A stretch of DNA of 64,000 bases from Martinezella calliandrae (GTDB lineage: Bacteria; Pseudomonadota; Alphaproteobacteria; Rhizobiales; Rhizobiaceae). Below the pieces are notes generated by a model. The model was not told where the DNA came from and made no database searches. It saw only the letters and a list, made by a program, of their open reading frames with translations. The stretch is taken from the NCBI RefSeq assembly GCF_030272695.1, contig NZ_JARFYN010000003.1, forward strand, positions 145,524-209,523. The letters run 5' to 3'. How positions within the stretch are numbered: position 1 is the first letter of the stretch; the number at the start of each line of letters is the position of its first letter. The position numbers and the translations under genes are program-made. Below are positions 8,356-19,268 of this stretch, piece by piece.

Positions 8356-9249
8356 CTAATGCCCGGTATATTTGAAGAAATCGATGAAGGCCCTGAGTGC
8401 TGGGCGTATCTGGCGACGACTGGAATAATAGATGCAGAAGCCGGGATAGGGTGCGCACCAGTCCTCCAGCACGCGGATGAGTTTGCCCTCGGCCAGTTCC
8501 TGCTGCACGCGTATATCGAACAGATAGGCAAGCCCGGCGCCGTTTGCCGCCGCCAAAACAGCGAGCCGGTCCTCGATTACGATCAACGGCCCGTCGACCG
8601 CCACGATCAACTCACGGCCGTCCTTCTCGAACTCCCAGCGATAGAGGGAGCCGTCCGTAAATCGCCGCTTGATGCAGCGGTGATGGACGAGGTCGCGCGG
8701 ATGCAAAGGCTTCTGATTCTTCTCGAAATAGGCCGGGGAACCGGCGATGACGGTGCGAATATCCGGCGAGACCTTCACCGCGATCATATCCCCTTCGATG
8801 CTCTCCTCCAGCCGAATGCCGGCGTCGAAGCCTTCCTTGACGATATCGCTGAAACCATCCTCGTTGGCGATCTCCAGCGTAATGTCGGGATAAGTATTCA
8901 GGAAATCGCCGAGCCTCGGGGCAAGCAGCAGGTCGGTCGCAAAGCGGGGTGCGGTGATGCGAAGGCTGCCGGCCGGGCGCCCGCGGGCGGCGAGCGTATC
9001 CTCCAAGGCAATATCGATCTCCTCCAGTGCCGGCGCCAAGCGTTCCAGCAGTAGCTTGCCCTCCTCCGTCGGCGCCACGCTTCGGGTGGTCCGGGCAAGC
9101 AGCCGCACCCCGAGGCTTTCCTCCAGGCTGGAGACGGCATGGCTAACGGCGGAGGGCGCGACCGACAATTCCTTGCCGGCCGCACGGAAGCTTCGATGGG
9201 CGGCAACCGCAGCGAAGACCGCCAATTGGGAGAGCTGAGTTCTGTTCAT
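8356..9249 (-). CDS. LysR family transcriptional regulator
   Basis: A 297-residue LysR protein. The winged helix-turn-helix occupies residues 1-60 (AVAAHRSFRAAGKELSVAPSAVSHAVSSLE), and the substrate-binding domain covers about 90-290. It is divergent from the aldo/keto reductase at 9387 with a 137 bp AT-rich gap, the standard arrangement for a LysR regulator controlling its neighbour. The reductase is its likely target; the inducer is unknown. Confidence 0.9.
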   Translation of the reverse strand: MNRTQLSQLAVFAAVAAHRSFRAAGKELSVAPSAVSHAVSSLEESLGVRLLARTTRSVAPTEEGKLLLERLAPALEEIDIALEDTLAARGRPAGSLRITAPRFATDLLLAPRLGDFLNTYPDITLEIANEDGFSDIVKEGFDAGIRLEESIEGDMIAVKVSPDIRTVIAGSPAYFEKNQKPLHPRDLVHHRCIKRRFTDGSLYRWEFEKDGRELIVAVDGPLIVIEDRLAVLAAANGAGLAYLFDIRVQQELAEGKLIRVLEDWCAPYPGFCIYYSSRRQIRPALRAFIDFFKYTGH

Positions 9250-9386
9250 TGATCTAAATAATAGAACAGCCCATTTGGATTTGCATGCATTTTCATTCGT
9301 TATCGGCAGGCATAGTTTCTTGCCTGTCGCGCAGCTAGCAATAATGGCCGCCGCAGACCGGAATTAAGCTCAAAAGGAGCAGGACT

Positions 9387-10382
<996 letters not shown>

Positions 10383-10411
10383 GTCGGTTTTCTGTTTTCT
10401 CCTACGCGACA

Positions 10412-10439
10412 TCGGCATCGGCCTCATCGCCGGTGCCGA
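10412..10439. terminator. Hairpin between convergent genes
   Basis: TCGGCATCGGC pairs with GCCGGTGCCGA with one wobble and a six-base loop. It sits 30 bases after the aldo/keto reductase stop and before the convergent GntR gene end. No strong T-run follows, so terminator activity is only probable. Confidence 0.45.
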
Positions 10440-10487
10440 ACTTTCTGGCCCTCAATTGCTTGGATCGAGAGGCAAAGCGGGAAGCGC

Positions 10488-11237
10488 TTATTCGATGACG
10501 AGCTGGACACGGTCGCCGGAGAAACAGGAAATGCCGAAAGAGATCGGACGTCCCTCGGTATCGACGTCGACCTTGTGTATCTCGATCACCGGCCGCGTCT
10601 TCGGCAATTTCAAGGTCAGGGCCTCGCGCGCGCTAGGCAGGCGGGCAATGATGCGGGTGCTCTTGCGCTTGTAGTCGTTGATCCCGAAGGAGCGGTAGGC
10701 GACGGTGCGCGACGGATTCTGCCGCAGCAATTCGTCAATGCCACGGAAGCGTTCGACGGGAAAATAGCTGCGTGCCATACTGAGCGGCCGTCCGCTGACT
10801 TCACCCATGGAGTCGATCACCACCACTTCAGCGCCGCGCGGCAATTCGAGATTGCGCAATGTAGCGACATCGGCTTCCTCGATCGAGCTTGCCAGGATAC
10901 GGCGCTGGCTTTCGAGGCTGGCGCGGCTCATATTTTCGGTCCAGCGTGTGCGCTCACCGAGCGCGTAGGCAATCGCGTCTTCGGCGACGAAGAGACCGCG
11001 GCCATGTTCGATGCGGATCAGGCCCTCTTTTTCCAGTTCGGCCAGCGCCCGGCGAACCGTGAAGCGGCTGACATCGAAGTGCCTTGCCATGTCGAGTTCG
11101 GTCATCAACTGCATGCCGGCAACCAATTTGCCGCCGCGGATATCCTCGCGCAGCGCCGACGCGACACTACGCCACAGCCGGCCGCGCTCCTGGCCCTCGC
11201 CACTATGGATGTCACCGGTTTCTCTCGTTGAAGCCAT
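10488..11237 (-). CDS. GntR family regulator with UTRA domain (HutC/PhnF-like)
   Basis: A 249-residue regulator. The N-terminal winged helix contains HFDVSRFTVRRALAELEKEGLI, and the C-terminal UTRA effector domain spans about 95-245. UTRA regulators respond to small molecules such as histidine derivatives, sugars or phosphonates. The upstream gap to the macroglobulin gene is 342 bp and contains a long inverted repeat (11342-11377) that could be its operator. There is no obvious catabolic partner next to it, so its regulon is not evident. Confidence 0.9.
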   Translation of the reverse strand: MASTRETGDIHSGEGQERGRLWRSVASALREDIRGGKLVAGMQLMTELDMARHFDVSRFTVRRALAELEKEGLIRIEHGRGLFVAEDAIAYALGERTRWTENMSRASLESQRRILASSIEEADVATLRNLELPRGAEVVVIDSMGEVSGRPLSMARSYFPVERFRGIDELLRQNPSRTVAYRSFGINDYKRKSTRIIARLPSAREALTLKLPKTRPVIEIHKVDVDTEGRPISFGISCFSGDRVQLVIE

Positions 11238-11579
11238 GTTTCCGATCCTTTGCGCATGCCCTTCGGGCCAGGTTTATCGGGGGACTTCGCCTCACCGAAA
11301 TCATTTCCGCAATCGTCATAAGGGCGAAACAGACGACCTGTAAAGGTCCGTACTGCGAAATTAAGGTACGAACCTTTGTTGTATTTGGGTTGCGATTTTC
11401 CCGTGTTTTTCCGCCGCCGAAGATATTGCGACGGACGCAGGGCGAGTTCTGGTTCAGGGTGTTGCGCCAACGGAACGGAATGGTCGTAAACCGCGCCGTC
11501 ATCTCTCGACGTTCGGTTGACAAATTAGCCCGAAGTTTGAAGAGTGCGGCCATCGAAACGGGCAGCGTCGGGGGGACTT
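11238..11579. other. Divergent intergenic region between gntR-like and macroglobulin genes
   Basis: No credible gene is seen here. The main structure is an inverted repeat at 11342-11377. The last bases before the macroglobulin ATG (GGGGGG at 11571-11576) can serve as its ribosome site. Confidence 0.6.
11342..11377. repeat. Long inverted repeat, candidate operator
   Basis: AAAGGTCCGTAC (11342-11353) and GTACGAACCTTT (11366-11377) match in 11 of 12 positions as an inverted repeat around a 12-base spacer. It is about 105 bp upstream of the GntR start and 200 bp upstream of the macroglobulin start. It may be an operator or an RNA hairpin. Confidence 0.5.
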
Positions 11580-14500
11580 ATGTCTAAGCGGGCGTTCATC
11601 GGATTTTCAGCTTTTTTTCTTGCCACTTTCGCCGCCTTGACGCCAGCCAGCACCGCCGATGCCAAGCGGCAGGTGGTCACCACACAGGATGGCGATTACT
11701 TCGGCTTCGATCTGCGCACCGAGCAGAACGTCACGCTGGATCAATGCTCAACATCCTGCATAGGCGATAAATCCTGCAAGGCCTTCACCTATAATCCCAA
11801 GGTGAGATGGTGCTTCCTGAAATCCGATTTCAACCAGCTCAACAGCTTCCCCGGCGCCGTTGCCGGGAAGATCGTCGAAACCGTCGCAGCCAGCGAGCCA
11901 GATATCGGCGCCGCCCCTGCTCTCCCCTTCCTTTCCGACAATTTCGTACAGAGCGCGCGTGATGCGAAAAGCAGGCTCACGCTCGCCAATGAGCTAAAGG
12001 GACAGGGCGTCGAAAGCCTGACGGCGCTCGGCCGCATCGAGCTGACCTCGGGCAATGTCAACAAGGCCTTGAACGCCTTCCAAGGGGCGCTGTCGCTTGC
12101 GCCCGACAACGGTGATCTCTGGATCGAGATGGCGCGGGCCGCCAACACGATAACGAATGATACGACCGTTGCCACCCAGGCGGCCTACGCTGCCCTCAAT
12201 GGCTATCAGCTTTCCCGCACAGCGCGCACCCGCGCCGACGCACTTGCCGTGCTCGCCACTTCGCTGCAGAACGCGCAGAACTATCGCCAGGCGCTAAGCG
12301 CGTATAAGGCGAGCCTCGCTCTGGTCGGCTCCCCGGCCATCCAGGCCGCCTACGACGACCTGAGAGCCCGCCAGGGCTTCCGCGTCACCGGTAACACGCT
12401 GGACAATGACAACGCCTCGCCCCGCGCCTGCCTGCAATTCTCCGAAAAACTGGTGAAGAGCGGCGTCGACTACACGCCCTTCGTGACTGTCAATGGCGCC
12501 GCTCCGAAGGGCGTTGATGCCAAGGACAACCAGATTTGCGTCGAGGGCCTCGACTTCGGCCAGCACTACAAGATTTCGCTGCGCCCGGGCCTGCCCTCCT
12601 CCGTCGATGAGGACCTTGCCGCCCAGGTGGACATCGAGGTCTACGTAAAAGACCGCACCGCTTCGATCCGCTTCACCGGCGACAATTTCGTGCTGCCGTC
12701 GACGGCGCGGCGCGGCATCCCCTTGGTTTCGGTGAACACCACAACGGCCAACTTGAAACTCTACCGCATCGGCGACCGCAACATCGCCCAGCTGCTCAGC
12801 AATTCGCAGTTCCTGGCCCAGATGGACAGCTATAGCGCCGAGACGATACAGAATAGCAGCGGCGAACTAGTCTGGCAGGGTTCGATCGATATCCAGCAGG
12901 ACTTGAATAAGGACGTCGTCACCAGCTTCCCGGTCGATGAGGCGCTGCCGAAGCGCAAGCCCGGCGTCTACGTCCTAACCGCGGTCGCACCGAACGGCGG
13001 CCAGGAATGGGATCCGCAGGCAACGCAATGGTTCGTCGTCTCCGATATAGGCGTCACCACCTATGCCGGCACGGACGGGCTGAACGTCTTCACCCGCTCG
13101 CTCGGCAGCGCCAAGCCGATCGCGGGCGTCGAACTGCAACTGCTCGCCAAGAACAACGAAATCCTCGGCACTGCCAAGACCGATGCGAATGGCCGCGCCA
13201 CCTTCAGCGCCGGCCTGATGCGCGGCACGGCAGGCATGACCCCGGCCGTCATCACGGCGCAGAACGGCGATCAGGACTACGTCTTCCTCGACATGACCCG
13301 TGCCGGCTTCGATCTCTCAGACCGCGGCGTCGCCGGGCGCACGGCGCCGGGCGCGATCGATCTGCTGACCTGGACCGAACGCGGCATTTACCGCGCCGGC
13401 GAGACGGTGCACGCCTGCGCTCTTGCCCGCGACGTCAGCTCCGTGGCGGTCGAGAACCTACCGCTCACTTTCGTCTTCCTGCGCCCCGACGGTGTCGAGG
13501 ACCGCCGCATCGTTACCGACGGCGGCAAGCTCGGCGGCTACAATGTCGATCTGCCGCTGCAGCAGACCGCAATGCGCGGCACCTGGACGATGAATATCTA
13601 TACCGACCCGAAGGGCGCCTCCATCGGCTCGCAGACCTTCCTCGTCGACGATTTCGTGCCGGATCGCATCGAATTCGACATGAAGAGCGACGCCAAGGCA
13701 ATCGAAGTCGGCCAACCCACACCGGTCAATATCGAAGGGAGCTATCTCTATGGCGCGCCGGCCGCCGGCCTAAACCTCGAAGGCGAAGTGACGCTGAAGC
13801 CGACGCGCGAGAGTGCCGACTATAAGGGCTATGAATTCGGCCTCGCCGACGAGGGCGCAGGGCAGGACAACAGCGATAGCGACAGCAGCAGCGACAACAA
13901 GGCCGAGAGCTCGCAAGTGCCGCTCGAGGACCTACAGCCGCTGGACGAAGACGGAAAGACGACCTTCGACGTTACCATCAACGACACGCCTTCGACCACA
14001 CAGCTCCTCAACGCCAACATCACCGTCCGTATGCAGGAAGCCGGCGGCCGCGCCGTCGAGCGCTCCCTGACGCTGCCAGTCAAGTCGGATGGACCGCGAA
14101 TCGGCATCAAGCCAGAATTCGACGGCGATCTCGGCGAAAATTCGATCGGCAATTTCCACGTCATCGCCGTCGACCAGAACGGCCAGAAGCAGGCCCTGCA
14201 GGGCCTGACCTGGAAGCTGCTTAGTGTCGAGCGTGACTACCAATGGTATCGCGACGGCAGTAGCTGGAAATACGAGCCCGTCATGTCGACCAAGCAGGTC
14301 GCCACCGGTACCGCCAACGCCACCCTGGACGGCGCAGAAATTTCGGTGCCGGTCACCTGGGGCCGCTACCGGCTGGAGGTGGAGACGGCCGACACGAACG
14401 GGCCGCAATCCAGCGTCGAATTCGACGCCGGCTGGTATGTCGCCTCGACCTCGACGCAGACTCCCGACGCATTGGAAATCGCGCTCGACAAGGCGAGCTA

Positions 14501-17081
14501 CCATGTCGGCGATACGGCCAAGCTGAAGGTGACCTCGCATTATGCCGGACAATTGATGGTGACGGCCGGATCCGAAACGCTGATCTCGGTGACCAATGCC
14601 GACATCGGTGCCACCGGCGGTGAAGTCGACATTCCCGTCACCGCCGATTGGGGCGCCGGCACCTATGTGACCGCCACCCTCTTCCGCCCCGGCGATGCAC
14701 AGGAAAGCCGCATGCCGATGCGCGCGATCGGCATTAAGTGGGCGACAGTCGATCCCGGCGAACGCAAGCTGCAGGTCAATTTCGATGCGCCGCAAAAGAC
14801 CCTGCCGCGCCAGCCGCTGAATATCGGCGTGCAGGTCACGGGCGCAGGCGCTAACGAGGACGCCTATGTCACAATCGCTGCCGTCGATGTCGGTATTCTG
14901 AACCTGACGCGCTACCAGCCGCCGGCACCCGACAACTGGTATTATGGTCAGCGCCAGCTCGGCCTCGAAATCCGCGACCTCTACGGCCGCCTGATCGACG
15001 GCTCGCTCGGCGCCGCCGGGCGACTGCGTACCGGCGGCGATGGCGGACAGGTGGCCTTGCAGGCGAGCCCGCCGACGGAGAAGCTAATCGCCTTCTTCTC
15101 CGGCCCGATCAAGCTCGATGTCAACGGCAAGGCTAATGTCAGCTTCGACATTCCGCAATTCAACGGTACGGCGCGCCTGATGGCAGTCGCCTGGTCGAAG
15201 CTCGGGATCGGTCATGCCACGCAGGATGTGATCATCCGCGACCCGGTCGTCGTTACCGCCAGCCTGCCGAAATTCCTCGCTCCGGGGGATAAGACCAATC
15301 TCCGGCTCGATATCGCCAATACCGACGCGCCTGCCGGCGACTTCAAGCTGGCAGTCACGGGCAATTCGGCCGTCACCGTCGATGCCAGCGCCGCGCAGCA
15401 GACGATCAAACTGCAGCAGGGCGGCAAATACGATATCACCCTGCCTCTGACCGGCCGACAGCCGGGCGCGGGTACGGTCGCGATCAAGCTTTCGGATGCT
15501 TCGGGACTATCGCTCGATCAAGCGGTCGACATCCCGGTTCGGCCGGCACAATTGCCGGTGACCGAACGACGGCTGATCACGCTCGCACCCGGCAAGAGCC
15601 TGACGGTCAACGCCGACCTGCTGGCTGACAGCGTGCTGCCGGGCGCTTCGGTCAGTGTCAACGTCAGCCGCTCCAGCGCCTTCGACGTGCCGGCTCTTCT
15701 GATGAGCCTCAGCCGCTACCCCTATGGTTGCGCCGAGCAAACGGCCAGCAGCGCCATGCCGCTGCTCTATTTCAGCGACATGGCGATCAAGAACGGGTTG
15801 GCAGACGACACGGAAATCCATCAGCGCGTTCAGGACGCGATCTATCGCGAAATGTCCTATCAGTCGTCGACGGGCAGCTTCGGCCTCTGGGGTCCAGGCT
15901 CCGGCGATCTCTGGCTCGATGCGTATGTCACGGACTTCCTGACCCGCGCCCGCGAACAGAAATACATCGTGCCGGACCGGGCCATGGTGCAAGCGCTGGA
16001 AAACCTTCAGAACTCCTTGAGCATCAACACCAACGTCAAGGACCAAGGCAACGAGATCGCCTATGCGCTCTATGTGCTCGCCCGCAACAAGAAAGCTTCG
16101 ATCAGCGATCTGCGCTACTACGCCGACACGATGCTGAACGACTTCCCGACGCCGCTCTCCAAGGCGCATCTGGCGGCGGCTCTGGCGCTCTATGGCGATG
16201 CGCAGCGCTCGCGCAACATCTTCGTCGATGCGCTGCAGATGTCACAGCAGGCGGCGGTGACCAAGGTCAGCTTCGTCCGTTCCGACTACGGTTCGTCGCT
16301 GCGTGACGGCGCAGCGGTGCTCGCGCTTGCCGCCGAAAGCCGCCCCGTGCCACCGATCATTCCGGACCTGGCGCCGGTTGTTGCGAAGGAATGGCAGACC
16401 AGGACCTATACCAGCACTCAGGAACAGACCTGGATGCTGCTCGCCGCCCGCGCCCTGCAGAACGGCGATGACGGCCTGACGCTCGATATCAACGGCGCAG
16501 CCCATAGCGGCGCTTACATGGCCCAAATGAGCGGCGACGCCCTGATGGGTCATCCGCTGACTATCATAAACACCACCCGGCAGCCGCTATCGACCGCGGT
16601 AACCACGGTCGCAGCACTGACCACTCCGCTGCCGGCCGGCGGCAACGGCTTCACCATCGAGCGCAAATACTACACGCTTGATGGCGAGGAGGCGAACGTC
16701 ACCCAGGCGCAGCAAAACGAACGCTATGTCGTCGTGCTGCACATCACGGAAACCAACGACTGGCCGTCGCGCGTTCTCGTCGCCGACCTCTTGCCTGCCG
16801 GCTTTGAGATCGACAATCCGAGCATCGTCAACAGCGCCCAGCTTTCGAACTTCGACTGGCTGAGCGATGTGCAGCCAGCCCATGTCGAGTTCCGCAGCGA
16901 CCGCTTCGTCGCCGCCTTCGACCAATCGTCCGACCGCGATCTCAGTTTCGCCTACGTCGTACGCGCCGTTACCCCCGGCACTTACGATCATCCGGCCGCG
17001 AGCGTCGAAGACATGTACCGTCCGCAATTCTCGGCCCGCACGGCGATGGGCCGCATGGAGGTGCTGGCAGCACAGCAGTAA
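11580..17081 (+). CDS. Bacterial alpha-2-macroglobulin (YfhM type) with thioester
   Basis: This 1833-residue secreted protein starts with a Sec signal peptide (about residues 1-28). A PAN/apple-like cysteine-containing segment follows (about 35-95; CSTSCIGDKSCKAF), then a TPR-like helical region (about 140-270), and then the series of macroglobulin domains. The thioester motif PYGCAEQTAS is intact at about residue 1384, followed by the helical thioester domain. An Asp/Ser-rich acidic stretch near residue 765 may be an interdomain linker. The family is thought to trap attacking proteases in the periplasm by covalent capture. There is no lipobox cysteine after the signal peptide, so it is probably soluble rather than a lipoprotein. 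The ATG at 11580 is preferred over 11544. pbpC follows six bases later, the classic macroglobulin-PBP1C pair. Confidence 0.93.
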   Translation: MSKRAFIGFSAFFLATFAALTPASTADAKRQVVTTQDGDYFGFDLRTEQNVTLDQCSTSCIGDKSCKAFTYNPKVRWCFLKSDFNQLNSFPGAVAGKIVETVAASEPDIGAAPALPFLSDNFVQSARDAKSRLTLANELKGQGVESLTALGRIELTSGNVNKALNAFQGALSLAPDNGDLWIEMARAANTITNDTTVATQAAYAALNGYQLSRTARTRADALAVLATSLQNAQNYRQALSAYKASLALVGSPAIQAAYDDLRARQGFRVTGNTLDNDNASPRACLQFSEKLVKSGVDYTPFVTVNGAAPKGVDAKDNQICVEGLDFGQHYKISLRPGLPSSVDEDLAAQVDIEVYVKDRTASIRFTGDNFVLPSTARRGIPLVSVNTTTANLKLYRIGDRNIAQLLSNSQFLAQMDSYSAETIQNSSGELVWQGSIDIQQDLNKDVVTSFPVDEALPKRKPGVYVLTAVAPNGGQEWDPQATQWFVVSDIGVTTYAGTDGLNVFTRSLGSAKPIAGVELQLLAKNNEILGTAKTDANGRATFSAGLMRGTAGMTPAVITAQNGDQDYVFLDMTRAGFDLSDRGVAGRTAPGAIDLLTWTERGIYRAGETVHACALARDVSSVAVENLPLTFVFLRPDGVEDRRIVTDGGKLGGYNVDLPLQQTAMRGTWTMNIYTDPKGASIGSQTFLVDDFVPDRIEFDMKSDAKAIEVGQPTPVNIEGSYLYGAPAAGLNLEGEVTLKPTRESADYKGYEFGLADEGAGQDNSDSDSSSDNKAESSQVPLEDLQPLDEDGKTTFDVTINDTPSTTQLLNANITVRMQEAGGRAVERSLTLPVKSDGPRIGIKPEFDGDLGENSIGNFHVIAVDQNGQKQALQGLTWKLLSVERDYQWYRDGSSWKYEPVMSTKQVATGTANATLDGAEISVPVTWGRYRLEVETADTNGPQSSVEFDAGWYVASTSTQTPDALEIALDKASYHVGDTAKLKVTSHYAGQLMVTAGSETLISVTNADIGATGGEVDIPVTADWGAGTYVTATLFRPGDAQESRMPMRAIGIKWATVDPGERKLQVNFDAPQKTLPRQPLNIGVQVTGAGANEDAYVTIAAVDVGILNLTRYQPPAPDNWYYGQRQLGLEIRDLYGRLIDGSLGAAGRLRTGGDGGQVALQASPPTEKLIAFFSGPIKLDVNGKANVSFDIPQFNGTARLMAVAWSKLGIGHATQDVIIRDPVVVTASLPKFLAPGDKTNLRLDIANTDAPAGDFKLAVTGNSAVTVDASAAQQTIKLQQGGKYDITLPLTGRQPGAGTVAIKLSDASGLSLDQAVDIPVRPAQLPVTERRLITLAPGKSLTVNADLLADSVLPGASVSVNVSRSSAFDVPALLMSLSRYPYGCAEQTASSAMPLLYFSDMAIKNGLADDTEIHQRVQDAIYREMSYQSSTGSFGLWGPGSGDLWLDAYVTDFLTRAREQKYIVPDRAMVQALENLQNSLSINTNVKDQGNEIAYALYVLARNKKASISDLRYYADTMLNDFPTPLSKAHLAAALALYGDAQRSRNIFVDALQMSQQAAVTKVSFVRSDYGSSLRDGAAVLALAAESRPVPPIIPDLAPVVAKEWQTRTYTSTQEQTWMLLAARALQNGDDGLTLDINGAAHSGAYMAQMSGDALMGHPLTIINTTRQPLSTAVTTVAALTTPLPAGGNGFTIERKYYTLDGEEANVTQAQQNERYVVVLHITETNDWPSRVLVADLLPAGFEIDNPSIVNSAQLSNFDWLSDVQPAHVEFRSDRFVAAFDQSSDRDLSFAYVVRAVTPGTYDHPAASVEDMYRPQFSARTAMGRMEVLAAQQ

Positions 17082-17087
17082 GAGCAG

Positions 17088-19178
17088 GTGATGAGGACTC
17101 GATGGAAAATTGCGATCGGTGTCGGGGTGAGCGCCCTGTCGGTGGCGGCGCTCGTCTTTGGTCTCGAGGCCGCCGATCGTGCCTTTCCGCCGCCGCTCGA
17201 AAGGGCCGGCATCGTCTCGGCTGAAGTGCTCGACGCCAATGGCGAACTGCTCCGCGCCTTCGCCACGCCGGAAGGGCGCTGGCGGCTGAAGACCGATGTC
17301 GCCGATGTAGATCCGCAATTCCTGCGCATGCTGGTCGCCTATGAGGACCAGCGCTTCTACCGCCATCACGGCGTCGACGCGGTGGCGCTCGGCCGCGCCT
17401 TCCTCCAGCTTGTCAGCCATGGCCGCATCGTCTCGGGCGGCTCGACGCTGTCGATGCAGGTGGCGCGGCTGATCGAGCCACGCAGCGAACGATCGGTGCC
17501 GGCAAAGCTGCTGCAGATCGCCCGCGCCATGCAGATCGAGCGACGGCTCAGCAAGGAACAAATCCTCAACCTCTACCTGACGCATGCGCCCTATGGCGGC
17601 AATCTGGAGGGGGTGCGCGCGGCAAGCCTTGCCTATTTCGGCAAGGAGCCGCGGCATTTGACGGTCGCGCAGGCGGCCCTGCTGGTCGCCCTGCCGCAAT
17701 TGCCGGAAAAGCGCCGGCCTGACCGGAACCTCGCAAGCGCCGAGGCCGCTCGACGTCGCGTGCTCGACCGCGCCGCCGTTGCGGCTGCCGTCGGCGAGGG
17801 CGAGGCGGAGCGAGCAGCACTCGTCCCCGTCCCGGCCGAGCGGCGGCAATTGCCGGCCTATGCCGCGCATCTCGCGGAAGCCGCGCTGCGCAAGCAACCC
17901 AGCGTCATCCAGCACCGCACGACGCTGCGCCGAGACGTCCAGCACGGCCTGGAGATCGTCGCTGATGAGGCGTCGAAGCGGCTGGGGCCGAAGGTTTCGG
18001 TCGCGATGGTGATGGCGGATGCGCATACCGGGGAGATCGTCGGCGAGGTCGGCTCGGCCAATTATTTCGATTCCAGCCGCTCCGGCTGGATCGACATGAC
18101 CCGAGTGCTGCGCTCGCCCGGTTCGACACTGAAACCCTTTATCTACGGCCTTGCCTTCGAAGAGGGATATGTCGCTCAGGAAACCATCATCGAGGACCGT
18201 CCCGCTGATTTTTACGGCTATCGCCCCCGGAATTTCGATATGACCTACCAGGGCGATGTCAGCGTGCGCGAGGCGTTGCAGCTGTCGCTCAACGTGCCGG
18301 CCGTGCGCTTGCTCGACGCCGTCGGGCCGACGCGGCTGCTCGTGCGTTTCCGCCGCGCCGAGGTGAAACCGGTCTTGCCGCCCAACGAAGCGCCGGGCCT
18401 TGCCATCGGCCTCGGCGGCGTCGGCATTACGCTCAAGGACCTGGTGCAGCTCTATGCCGGGCTTGCCAATCGCGGCAAACCAATGCGGATCGGCGACGGC
18501 ATTCAGGATCAGCCCGGGCCGATCGAAAGCGAGCCGCTGATGGAGCCAGTGGCAGCCTGGAACATCACCGACATACTCTCTGACATCATTGCTCCGGCCG
18601 GCAGCAAGCAGCTCGGCATCGCCTACAAGACCGGTACCAGCTACGGCAACCGCGACGCGTGGTCCGTCGGTTATGACGGCGCACATGTGCTCGGTGTCTG
18701 GGTCGGCCGGTCGGACAATGGCGCGGTACCGGGACTGGCTGGCTATGTCTCAGCCGCCCCGATCCTGTTCGAAGGTTTCGCCAAGTCCGGCGTCGCCATC
18801 GCACCATTTCCACCAGCGCCCATGGGCGCGGCGCGCATTTCGGCCACCGAACTGCCGATCAGCCAGCGGCGTTTTTCGGTCACGGCAGCCGGTCTGCTGT
18901 CAGCCTCGACCCGCGAGCCGGCGCCGCAGATCGTCTATCCGCCGGAGGGCGCGCGCGTCGACCTTGGCGCCAGCGGCGGCGCCAACCCGAAAATGCCGCT
19001 GGCGTTGAAGCTGCAGGGTGGCCGCGCGCCGTTCCGCTGGCTCGCCAATGGCAAGCCCCTGCCCGATCTCTCTCGCCGCCGGACCAACCAATGGATTCCA
19101 GATGGAGCCGGGTATTCGACGCTGACAGTCATCGACGCCGCCGGTCGCGCCGCCAGTGTCCGGATTTTTGTGGAATAA
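17088..19178 (+). CDS. pbpC: Penicillin-binding protein 1C
   Basis: A 696-residue bifunctional peptidoglycan synthase anchored by one N-terminal membrane helix (about 8-28). The GT51 transglycosylase domain has the catalytic EDQRFYRHHGVD and GGSTLSMQVAR motifs. The transpeptidase domain has SxxK in SPGSTLKPF, SxN in LQLSLNVPAV and KTGTS in YKTGTSYGNRD. A C-terminal BiPBP_C-type beta domain closes the protein (about 610-696). It starts six bases after the macroglobulin stop codon. The pair is taken to couple wall repair with protease capture when the outer barrier is breached. Confidence 0.95.
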   Translation: MMRTRWKIAIGVGVSALSVAALVFGLEAADRAFPPPLERAGIVSAEVLDANGELLRAFATPEGRWRLKTDVADVDPQFLRMLVAYEDQRFYRHHGVDAVALGRAFLQLVSHGRIVSGGSTLSMQVARLIEPRSERSVPAKLLQIARAMQIERRLSKEQILNLYLTHAPYGGNLEGVRAASLAYFGKEPRHLTVAQAALLVALPQLPEKRRPDRNLASAEAARRRVLDRAAVAAAVGEGEAERAALVPVPAERRQLPAYAAHLAEAALRKQPSVIQHRTTLRRDVQHGLEIVADEASKRLGPKVSVAMVMADAHTGEIVGEVGSANYFDSSRSGWIDMTRVLRSPGSTLKPFIYGLAFEEGYVAQETIIEDRPADFYGYRPRNFDMTYQGDVSVREALQLSLNVPAVRLLDAVGPTRLLVRFRRAEVKPVLPPNEAPGLAIGLGGVGITLKDLVQLYAGLANRGKPMRIGDGIQDQPGPIESEPLMEPVAAWNITDILSDIIAPAGSKQLGIAYKTGTSYGNRDAWSVGYDGAHVLGVWVGRSDNGAVPGLAGYVSAAPILFEGFAKSGVAIAPFPPAPMGAARISATELPISQRRFSVTAAGLLSASTREPAPQIVYPPEGARVDLGASGGANPKMPLALKLQGGRAPFRWLANGKPLPDLSRRRTNQWIPDGAGYSTLTVIDAAGRAASVRIFVE

Positions 19179-19268
19179 GACCTATCAAATCCTTGCGATC
19201 ACACCACTGTTTTTGCCGGTTGGAGTGTTTATACTATATTAACAAGCACTCACATGAGGAATGGCGAG

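Noticed and set aside
16587..18686. A 699-codon minus-strand open frame opposite the macroglobulin and pbpC genes
   Set aside because: It is the complement of two clear genes in GC-rich DNA, has biased composition rich in His, Arg and Gly, and shows no family motif.
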